From Cellvibrionales bacterium UBA3090 (GTDB taxonomy: Bacteria > Pseudomonadota > Gammaproteobacteria > Pseudomonadales > Porticoccaceae): a stretch of 6,920 bases of DNA. The notes below the pieces were generated by a model. That model was not told the DNA's origin. It did not search any database and saw only the letters and a list, made by a program, of their open reading frames with translations. Both the position numbers and the translations under genes were made by a program. Location: positions 348 to 7,267 of the forward strand of contig DFBC01000155.1 in assembly GCA_002367235.1 (NCBI GenBank). The letters run 5' to 3'. Position 1 is the stretch's first letter, and every line of letters starts with the position of its first letter. This document shows, one piece after another, positions 1-5,379 of the stretch.

Positions 1-124
1 ACCAGAGATGGTGGTGAATGGGAAGTATCGCTTGAGTGCCAAAATGGCTGGTAGCCAGCAAGGTATGTTGAAAGTGGCGGAGTATTTGATTGAGAAAGAA
101 CGCCAAAACAAGACAGCACAGTAG
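1..124 (+). CDS. dsbA: DsbA, thiol:disulfide interchange protein (3' end only)
   Basis: This is the last 40 codons of a plus-strand gene that enters from the left edge and stops with TAG at 122-124. The readable tail starts PEMVVNGKYRLSAKMAG and ends with a helix around KVAEYLIEKERQ. It matches the C-terminal end of DsbA as remembered from Pseudomonas-type proteins: the cis-proline before the strand (residue 1 of the fragment), the VNGKYR strand, and a terminal YLIEKER helix. DsbA is a soluble periplasmic oxidase that donates disulfides to exported proteins and is reoxidised by DsbB. The CXXC active site lies outside the window, so activity cannot be judged. It converges on the minor pilin cluster, whose products are cysteine-containing exported proteins and so plausible clients; the adjacency may be chance. 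Confidence 0.82.
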   Translation, partial: PEMVVNGKYRLSAKMAGSQQGMLKVAEYLIEKERQNKTAQ

Positions 125-175
125 AGTGCCAGAAAAGTAAGCCTGTAGCGCCAACCGCCCCCAGAAGGCAGGCAC

Positions 176-217
176 AAAAAACCCGACGTGCGTAATAGCT
201 TGCCGGGTTTCTTTTCT
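176..217. terminator. Bidirectional intrinsic terminator between dsbA and pilE
   Basis: A perfect 7-bp inverted repeat, AAACCCG (179-185) and CGGGTTT (204-210), encloses an 18-nt loop. On the plus strand the right arm runs into TTTCTTTTCT. On the minus strand the other arm ends in six T residues (complement of A at 176-181). It lies 54 bp after the dsbA stop and about 20 bp after the pilE stop, so it can end both converging transcripts. The long loop makes it a moderate rather than strong hairpin. Confidence 0.7.
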
Positions 218-232
218 AAACGTTACTGCTCT

Positions 233-676
233 CTAGTTCCGCCAACAAATTGCAGGTGTCTTAACTCCTCCCGGGGTTGCAGCAAGAACCGTCAACGTCA
301 TAACCGTACAACCTGTATCTGCCGTTTGAGAGGTATTCCCTACATCGGGGTCTGCTACAGCAGTAGCAGTAAGCGTATAGCCCGTTGCAGTATTAGTGCC
401 ATCAGTTACTGCCAGGGTGTAATAGGTATCCGCAGAAATGGCATCAGCAAAATCATTGAAGGTGAGATTGCTCGCCCGCCATTTCTCTTCCTGGTTTTGT
501 AGATCTAGCAGACCATTCATTGCGTCAACACGACGTGCAGCACGAATTGAGTCCATGTAACTGGGGTAGGCGACAGCCGCTAAAATAGCCACAATTGCCA
601 GCACTATCATTAACTCTATCAGGGTAAAGCCCTGGTTCGCCCTGTGTTCGCACTGACCTGCTTTTCGTCGATCCAT
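233..676 (-). CDS. pilE: Type IV pilus minor pilin PilE
   Basis: This 147-residue prepilin has a 16-residue basic leader ending in Gly16, then Phe17 (+1), TLIE with Glu21 at +5, and a hydrophobic helix to about residue 38 followed by YPSY. This is a textbook class III signal for PilD cleavage and N-methylation. The mature domain holds W66 after QNQEEK and two cysteines, C123 and C144, that would close the C-terminal disulfide loop; the end PAICWRN is typical of PilE-family minor pilins. PilE joins the minor pilin priming/tip complex in the inner membrane and pilus. The ATG is preceded by GGGG-rich sequence (AAGGGGCAGGGGTAAA). It is the last gene of the cluster, 91 bp after pilV, and ends just before the terminator. 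A divergent major pilin is possible, but the context favours PilE. Confidence 0.83.
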   Translation of the reverse strand: MDRRKAGQCEHRANQGFTLIELMIVLAIVAILAAVAYPSYMDSIRAARRVDAMNGLLDLQNQEEKWRASNLTFNDFADAISADTYYTLAVTDGTNTATGYTLTATAVADPDVGNTSQTADTGCTVMTLTVLAATPGGVKTPAICWRN

Positions 677-767
677 TTTACCCCTGCCCCTTCATCGTTA
701 TGATGCACTAACTCGAATAAAGCACTCTCAACTTGAAACTTAAATCGAAAGCGACCCTATTTATTAC

Positions 768-1802
768 CTAGTTGGTCGATGATTGGCAAGCACCATTGCT
801 TGCTAACACCACCACGGCCAAATCAAGGCTTTGGAGTGTGGTATCATTAAAAGATATATCTTTATAACTTGAGTTACCAATCCGAGCAGGGTCACAAACC
901 TCACTATTTCCCGCAGCATTGAAAGTTAAACGACCAGACCAAGTCTCACCTGACGGAATGCCTTTAACGGTGCATTTGTATAACAAAGGGCTTGCTAATA
1001 CCGTAACCATGACCGGTGTCACGCCGTCATCTTCAAGGGCCGGGTAATCAAAGTCAACAGGTGTTTCACAGCTGGCAGCACCATGGTTCATAGCGCCGTT
1101 TGTGCGCGCAATATCCACGCTTGCCAAGCCTTCGTCAGTAAAGGCAATATCGCCGTAAAATGTCGCATCATAATAGGACAGAGGGGGCTCACCAGCAGGT
1201 GCAGGAGGGTAACCTACTAGATCATCAGCGGGAGAATCAGTAGTCACCACTTTATCTGTCTCGGGACGAGAAGGTATATTACCAGCCGAATCACCCCAAT
1301 CATCTACACCCTTACCATCAGTATTTAAGGCCAAAAACAACTCTTTTCCATTTTTCCCAGGGTTATTGCGCCAAATAATCGACGATAAAACTACCGACTG
1401 GTTTACACCACCCTTGTCTAGCCAACTGACCGTAACATCGACTTTTCTGGGATTATCCCCATTGCCGTAAGCGCCATCAACAACCCATCCCCGAGTCAAG
1501 GTCGACGACCCATAGGCAACCACATCATCGTCGGCAGGTATAACTGGGCTACTAACCACAATCGCATTAAAGTCATCACTATCCTGGAAGTTGCGCAGTT
1601 CCTCCAACTTACCTTCTGCCATAGTAAGTGCATAGGTACGCACATTTGACTCTGCTGAGTAAGATATTGCCGAGCTATTGAAGCGATAAGCTGCCAACAA
1701 GCCACCGGCTAGCACCACCATTGCTATCAGCGCCTCTAACAAGGTAAAGCCCCGCTGATGCCTCAAACCACGCTCTGTAAAACATACTGTTGAACTGGCC
1801 AT
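768..1802 (-). CDS. pilV: Type IV pilus modification/minor pilin PilV, enlarged
   Basis: The 344-residue protein has an 18-residue leader ending in Gly18, Phe19 (+1) and Glu23 (+5), then a helix FTLLEALIAMVVLAGGLLA characteristic of PilV. The helix continues to AEGKLEELRNF (about 62-72). Residues 105-145, RGWVVDG to VTVSWLDKGG and SIIWRN, match the usual PilV beta-sheet. PilV proteins normally end near here. Residues about 147-344 are extra: a Pro/Asp-rich linker, then a domain with four cysteines (C245, C277, C303, C339) and YKCTVKGIPSGETWSGRL. I recognise no family in it. AGAGGTGG lies 6 nt before the ATG. The gene sits between pilX and pilE with gaps of 106 and 91 bp, unlike the tight fimT-pilW-pilX spacing. 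Likely role: a tip-complex pilin, perhaps with an adhesive or structural head. Confidence 0.75.
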   Translation of the reverse strand: MASSTVCFTERGLRHQRGFTLLEALIAMVVLAGGLLAAYRFNSSAISYSAESNVRTYALTMAEGKLEELRNFQDSDDFNAIVVSSPVIPADDDVVAYGSSTLTRGWVVDGAYGNGDNPRKVDVTVSWLDKGGVNQSVVLSSIIWRNNPGKNGKELFLALNTDGKGVDDWGDSAGNIPSRPETDKVVTTDSPADDLVGYPPAPAGEPPLSYYDATFYGDIAFTDEGLASVDIARTNGAMNHGAASCETPVDFDYPALEDDGVTPVMVTVLASPLLYKCTVKGIPSGETWSGRLTFNAAGNSEVCDPARIGNSSYKDISFNDTTLQSLDLAVVVLASNGACQSSTN

Positions 1803-1908
1803 CTCTTTCCACCTCTTAAAGTTCAGTCCCTAAAAATTCACATCCAGCGGGTTTGGCAGCAATTACTTTCGCGCCTCCATGCTCACCCACCAAGCTTACC
1901 GGCTAACA

Positions 1909-3078
1909 TCAAATACCGGCAGGCGTAAAATCCCGCCACGAACCCGGCAGTGGTGCAATGGTTTTCACGCTTCCCGTATTCTCGCCCCCGTCGCCAAAAT
2001 CCACCTGAACCAACTCAATATTTGCATTGATACTCGTTAAATTACCTTCATAGGCAACCGTACCAAAGACCGTGGCAGAACCCGTACCCTGATTATCACA
2101 ACCCGCATCCGGTGCTTCGTAATAAACTAAGCCATAAATAGCAGTGCCCCCGTTTATTGCCGGACAGAGACTTTCCTCGGCAAAAAACAAGATCACAGGC
2201 TTGGACAGCGAACCAACACTGCTACCCCAAGGGGTAGTTTCTGTTACATAAATGACGCCCCTGTCTTCCAGGGCTATTCCCGCCGCCTCTTCAATTGCCG
2301 AGGTCTCTTGAATCTCGTCAACAGCATCTTCAGAGCCAAATAGAGCCTCCGCCAAAGAAGTATCACTGGTGTCCTCATCATTCGTTGGCTCACCAACGAT
2401 ACCGCCGCCAGTTATATCGAAGTGGTCTTGATTTAAACAATCCCCATCACTGGAGTCACCCTGAATAGTCGCAATAGCCACTTGATCACTGGTGATGTCC
2501 GGGGTACCAAGCGCAGACCCATCGGGTATACATTTTTCCACAACTAGAGGGGGAGCACCAAATGGCGACCCACCGCCCAGATCTTCACGCAGCACACGCA
2601 TACTGATGGTCTTGGTAACATGGCTTTCGTTCGCACCCACCACCGGCGCAGTAATTTCAATAATAGCGGGGTGCTGGTCTTCCGCTGTAATCAGCGTATA
2701 GGTGATATTGTCTGACAGACCAAAAGAATCTATGCCCTGCACAAAAGCATCGTTTGTTGCAGCGTCACCATCAGGGTCATAACTCAAGATCGCAAAATCA
2801 CCTGCTGCAGCCATACCATCATTGGTACCGCTATCCCACGCAGGTGTGGTGAGATCGTTGTCGTTATACAAGATCATTAGCTGAGAAATTCCGTATTCAA
2901 GCGCACCGTTGGCCGCTGCATACACCTCTTTACTGCGAGCATCCACGCCACTGCGCTGCTGTTCATTTATTGCCGATTTACTGACCACTAGCACTGTCAA
3001 AGAAGCAATTACTACCAAAATCACAGTGGCTATCAGAGTCGCAGCTCCACGCTGCCTTCGCATTGTATCAATATTCAT
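1909..3078 (-). CDS. pilX: Type IV pilus assembly/minor pilin PilX family
   Basis: I place the start at the ATG at 3078 (389 residues). GAGG at 3087-3084 stands 5 nt before it, whereas the longer GTG start at 3084 would overlap that Shine-Dalgarno. The N-terminus is MRRQRG followed by AATLIATVILVVIASLTVLV, then KEVYAAANGALEYGISQL; this is the PilX N-terminal domain. There is no Glu at +5, as is usual for PilX and for GspK. The C-terminal part has KPVILFF, CPAINGGTAIYGLVYY and the closing APLPGSWRDF, a pattern I know from large PilX-like proteins. The middle (about 205-275) is very acidic. Cysteines are C183, C214, C305 and C327. It is about twice the length of Pseudomonas PilX. An acidic loop DPDGDAATND (101-110) may bind calcium. 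It follows pilW by about 30 bp. Confidence 0.78.
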   Translation of the reverse strand: MNIDTMRRQRGAATLIATVILVVIASLTVLVVSKSAINEQQRSGVDARSKEVYAAANGALEYGISQLMILYNDNDLTTPAWDSGTNDGMAAAGDFAILSYDPDGDAATNDAFVQGIDSFGLSDNITYTLITAEDQHPAIIEITAPVVGANESHVTKTISMRVLREDLGGGSPFGAPPLVVEKCIPDGSALGTPDITSDQVAIATIQGDSSDGDCLNQDHFDITGGGIVGEPTNDEDTSDTSLAEALFGSEDAVDEIQETSAIEEAAGIALEDRGVIYVTETTPWGSSVGSLSKPVILFFAEESLCPAINGGTAIYGLVYYEAPDAGCDNQGTGSATVFGTVAYEGNLTSINANIELVQVDFGDGGENTGSVKTIAPLPGSWRDFTPAGI

Positions 3079-3083
3079 ACTCA

Positions 3084-3087
3084 CCTC
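3084..3087 (-). promoter_or_regulatory. Ribosome binding site that decides the pilX start
   Basis: On the minus strand the sequence reads ATAGAGGTGAGTATG. GAGG is 5 nt from the ATG at 3078-3076, an ideal spacing. The in-frame GTG at 3084 lies inside this motif and has no good site of its own, so the ATG is preferred. Confidence 0.6.
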
Positions 3088-3111
3088 TATAAACTATGCA
3101 CCCCAGCCCCA

Positions 3112-3813
3112 TCATGGCACTGTGTAGTAACGGTCGTTTTTAACCTTGATTTCATCAAGTAGAGTCACCACCAGAGTGGAGGCATTGGCGGGGTCTTCCT
3201 GAGCAACATGGCCTGTTATAACGACATCAATCATGCGTCTCTCAAGGCAGGTTTCACCGCTATCACAGGTGCCATTGCCATCACTATCACGGCTCACCTC
3301 ATACTCGGTAGACCGGGCATTTGAAAAATTTAGCGCCGTTACGGTCACACCGCTATCGGTGAAGTCCTCCCAGCCCACGCCTCCAACTCCGCAGGTGGCA
3401 TCCGACGTATCTCTTTCGACAGCACCGCCATTAAGGCGGAAGCCGAAAATCTCGCCTACCTCTTGTATGTTATTACCATTAAAATCGTAGCTATAGGTAA
3501 TACAGCTACCACCGCCGTCAATCACGATAGTGCCAAACAACGACATGGTCGCCACGTCGACATCGGCCACCCCCGTTGCACCATCTGAGGCATCAACATA
3601 ACCGGCGCGCTGAATATCTTTGTGCATGAGGTTTAAAGTGCTACGCAGCTGCTCGTTAAGCTGCACCCGACGGGTATTTTCCAAGCCGGAAAAACTAATT
3701 TTGGCAAACAAGGTAATGGCGCCAGCCATTATCAGGAGGCCCACGGTCATACCGATCATAAGCTCTATCAAGCTAAAGCCACTCTGCTGGCAATTTTTTT
3801 TAATTACTGACAC
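3112..3813 (-). CDS. pilW: Type IV pilus minor pilin PilW
   Basis: The 233-residue prepilin has a 12-residue leader ending in Gly12, Phe13 (+1) and Glu17 (+5), and a helix FSLIELMIGMTVGLLIMAGAI. It is followed by LRSTLNLMHKDIQRAGY (57-72), the PilW/GspJ-type signature. ITYSYDFNGNN and GFRLNGGAVER (105-134) fit the usual PilW core. Residues 176-187, DSDGNGTCDSGE, match an EF-hand loop (Asp 1, 3 and 9, Asn 5, Glu 12); a second, looser acidic loop is at 110-121. Mature cysteines are C104, C141, C183 and C189. The start is GTG, with GGGG 8 nt upstream; it overlaps the fimT end in GTGTCAGTAA (10 bp), implying translational coupling. No in-frame ATG lies nearby upstream. Role: part of the minor pilin priming/tip complex. 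Confidence 0.83.
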   Translation of the reverse strand: MSVIKKNCQQSGFSLIELMIGMTVGLLIMAGAITLFAKISFSGLENTRRVQLNEQLRSTLNLMHKDIQRAGYVDASDGATGVADVDVATMSLFGTIVIDGGGSCITYSYDFNGNNIQEVGEIFGFRLNGGAVERDTSDATCGVGGVGWEDFTDSGVTVTALNFSNARSTEYEVSRDSDGNGTCDSGETCLERRMIDVVITGHVAQEDPANASTLVVTLLDEIKVKNDRYYTVP

Positions 3814-4382
3814 GCTGTATACCCCATGGTCGCTACGCTATCTTCATGAGCGCAAATCCGCACCCGGCCCACCCGCGTCACAGCAACAGATAATTTCCAC
3901 CTATTGCTTGGCGAGGATAGCGTGACACTACCGTTGCCAGCTGTGCCCTTGACACCATTAAAAGTAGTGCCACCAGCAAAGTCATTAGCTATACCCACTC
4001 CACCAAAGTTCGTACCATCAATAACCTGCAACACCATCTCAGGGTTACCATCGAGGTCGTTACCGACAGGTACAGCGCAAGCTACTGCCGCATCGAGATC
4101 GGCTTCCGTACAATCACACCCGGCAGCAGCCGCATAACCCACACACCAATTGGCGCCCGTGGTCACCGATAGCGACATATCACTATCGTGAATAACGGAA
4201 TCTGCTCTGGCCTTAGTCACCAGACCGTAAACTTCTTCCGCTGCCCGCTTTACCCGGTTTTTTTCAAAGAAATCATTAAACGAAGGGACTGCCATAGCCA
4301 ATACAACAGCGATGATCGCGACAACTATCATCGCCTCAATTAAAGTAAAGCCCTGTTGGCATGATGCCTGTTTATTTTGCAT
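3804..4382 (-). CDS. fimT: Minor pilin of the GspH/FimT family
   Basis: The 192-residue prepilin has an 11-residue leader MQNKQASCQQG, Phe12 (+1), Glu16 (+5) and a helix TLIEAMIVVAIIAVVLAMAVPSF typical of GspH/FimT/FimU. The helix runs on as FFEKNRVKRAAEEVYGLVTKARADSV (about 38-63). The C-terminal half contains the family pattern NWCVGYAAAAGCDC (79-91), WKLSVAVTRVGRVRIC (162-177) and a final cysteine C191. GRVR at 172-175 fits the GRxR motif reported for FimT proteins that bind DNA during transformation. FimU is the main alternative, because the cluster position equals fimU in Pseudomonas. Six mature cysteines are present (80, 89, 91, 102, 177, 191). It is the first pilin gene of the cluster and overlaps pilW by 10 bp. 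The upstream site is weak (AGAGCAA before the ATG). Confidence 0.8.
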   Translation of the reverse strand: MQNKQASCQQGFTLIEAMIVVAIIAVVLAMAVPSFNDFFEKNRVKRAAEEVYGLVTKARADSVIHDSDMSLSVTTGANWCVGYAAAAGCDCTEADLDAAVACAVPVGNDLDGNPEMVLQVIDGTNFGGVGIANDFAGGTTFNGVKGTAGNGSVTLSSPSNRWKLSVAVTRVGRVRICAHEDSVATMGYTACQ

Positions 4383-4499
4383 TTGCTCTATTCACCGATT
4401 AATTCCCTTGTACGGTAGCAATTTCCCCACTTGTAAACATTGATAGTGTTCGCAAGTCATCCACATTGAAGTGACGGGGAAAACAGCCAGGGGAAAGGG

Positions 4500-4505
4500 A
4501 TTATA
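4500..4505 (-). promoter_or_regulatory. Possible -10 element for the pilin cluster
   Basis: The minus strand reads GCGATATAATCC, with an exact TATAAT at 4505-4500, about 118 bp upstream of the fimT ATG in the 256-bp gap after the ASCH gene. No good -35 hexamer stands 16-18 bp upstream; that spacer holds three tandem GTCT units (plus strand about 4510-4522). The site may need an activator or be chance. No sigma-54 consensus was seen. Confidence 0.3.
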
Positions 4506-4604
4506 TCGCAGACAGACAGACCTTGCTGGCCCACCCATCCCTACAAAAAGCCTCTTATCTTTGATTATTTAGTGCGCAGGGATGAACGGAGCAAACAGAG
4601 GTGC

Positions 4605-4628
4605 CAACTGCCTTTCAGCAGACAGTTG
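4605..4628 (-). repeat. Inverted repeat just after the ASCH gene
   Basis: CAACTG (4605-4610) and CAGTTG (4623-4628) form a 6-bp stem with a 12-nt loop. A nested CTGC/GCAG alternative also exists. It begins about 10 nt after the ASCH stop codon on the minus strand. No T-run follows, so it is not a convincing intrinsic terminator; it could be a 3'-end stabiliser. Confidence 0.3.
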
Positions 4629-4638
4629 ATACTAAGGT

Positions 4639-4971
4639 CTAGTTATTTTGTTTTGTGAACTGGTGCACCCAAACCAGGTCGTCTTCATTCCAGGTCATAC
4701 CGGCGTGCATGCTGAGAATCACTTGTTTGTAGACTTCGAGGGCCGGGTAGCCTTCGGCACGGGCATCGGCATCACTCATATCGCCGAGACGCTGGCGATC
4801 CAGTGAAGTCACTTCAAAGGTGTCACCTTCCAGCTCGAATGTCTCACCGGGGTGGGCGTAAACACCATCGCGACGCTGCTGGGTTTTTTGACCGGCGCGC
4901 ACGGCGGCAACTGATTTAGGCTGGCGTACAAGATTGCCAATTTCACAGGTTTTCTCTGGGTAATCACTCAT
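4639..4971 (-). CDS. Small ASCH-domain (PUA-like) protein
   Basis: This 110-residue soluble protein has no signal peptide or membrane segment. VRAGQKTQQRR (24-34) fits the ASCH signature GxKxxxxR. PGETFELEGDTFEVTSLDRQRLGDM (41-65) fits the following beta strands, and DARAEGYPALEVYK (69-82) plus a terminal LVWVHQF strand complete the fold. ASCH proteins are PUA-like and expected to bind RNA or nucleotides. E. coli YqfB of this superfamily hydrolyses N4-acetylcytidine using, as I recall, K21, T24 and E74; by eye K29 and E73 here match, while the threonine position looks like Gln32. Function is therefore open. An AAGGAG stands an unusually long 13 nt before the ATG. It is upstream of the pilin cluster on the same strand, 256 bp away, probably a separate unit. 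Confidence 0.75.
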   Translation of the reverse strand: MSDYPEKTCEIGNLVRQPKSVAAVRAGQKTQQRRDGVYAHPGETFELEGDTFEVTSLDRQRLGDMSDADARAEGYPALEVYKQVILSMHAGMTWNEDDLVWVHQFTKQNN

Positions 4972-5342
4972 GATTCGTTTTTTACTCCTTGGGTTAAATT
5001 AAAGGTTACAGGCTTATACCTACTTTCTACGGGTGGAAGTGGAAACTGCGGGCAATGACATAAACCAGGGCATGGCGATCAAATCGCGCCACGCGGTCTT
5101 CACGCAGAACACCTGCGACACCGAAAATACAGCCGGCATTTTCGCTTACTTTCAACACAGTTTCACTAGCTGTGAGCTTAAAGGGACAAGCCATTGCGAA
5201 TGCGCGCCCTTATTTGCGCGGCTATTCGGCGGCAGTTCAGTATTTTCGCTCGAAACCGGGACATTATACGCGCCCCTATGCAAGGGGGCTGGCGACCAGT
5301 AAAATTGCCGCCTTTTCGCGCACGCCGCTGGATCAGCCAGCG

Positions 5343-5368
5343 AGAAACTCTTTACAAGAAACTCTTTA
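5343..5368 (+). repeat. Tandem 12-bp direct repeat in the serC leader
   Basis: AGAAACTCTTTA occurs perfectly at 5343-5354 and 5357-5368, a 14-bp period with a CA spacer. The second copy runs straight into the serC Shine-Dalgarno AAAGGA (5368-5373). It looks like a short tandem duplication in the untranslated leader; any regulatory role is speculative. Confidence 0.75.
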
Positions 5369-5373
5369 AAGGA
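5368..5373 (+). promoter_or_regulatory. Ribosome binding site that decides the serC start
   Basis: AAAGGA stands 6 nt before the ATG at 5380. The reading frame stays open upstream to an ATG at 5194, but that start has no such site, and the extra residues resemble no SerC N-terminus. Confidence 0.75.
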
Positions 5374-5379
5374 ATCGCT

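Larger units (their letters stand above)
4972..5379. other. 408-bp divergent intergenic region between the ASCH gene and serC
   Basis: No gene is supported here. It must contain the promoters for both divergent genes. On the minus strand a TATAAG (5018-5013) could be a -10 for the ASCH gene, without a clear -35. On the plus strand TATACG near 5265-5270 is a weak -10 candidate for serC. Small GC-rich inverted repeats occur: GAATGCGCGC facing GCGCGGCTATTC (about 5198-5226), and GCCCCT facing AGGGGGC with one bulged base (5272-5289). A direct repeat lies just before the serC ribosome binding site. Open frames crossing it read as unconserved low-quality protein and are not called. Confidence 0.5.

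Noticed and set aside
188..502. Plus-strand 104-codon open frame across the terminator and pilE
   Set aside because: It is antisense to pilE, starts inside the terminator hairpin, and its composition (Cys, Arg, Ser) is that of a shadow frame.
677..767. Separate promoter for pilE (TTGAGA on the minus strand)
   Set aside because: No -10 hexamer stands at an acceptable distance from it.
1803..1908. Possible pilY1 remnant in the pilX-pilV gap
   Set aside because: All three minus-strand frames of this gap contain stops within a few codons, and no PilY1-like residues could be read.
5033..5302. Plus-strand 89-codon open frame in the ASCH-serC gap
   Set aside because: It starts with GTG, has no ribosome binding site I can see and no protein-like pattern; treated as chance.
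5194..5379. In-frame upstream extension of serC to an ATG at 5194
   Set aside because: The ATG at 5380 has a good AAAGGA site, and the protein from there matches the SerC N-terminus; the 62 extra residues look random and Arg-rich.
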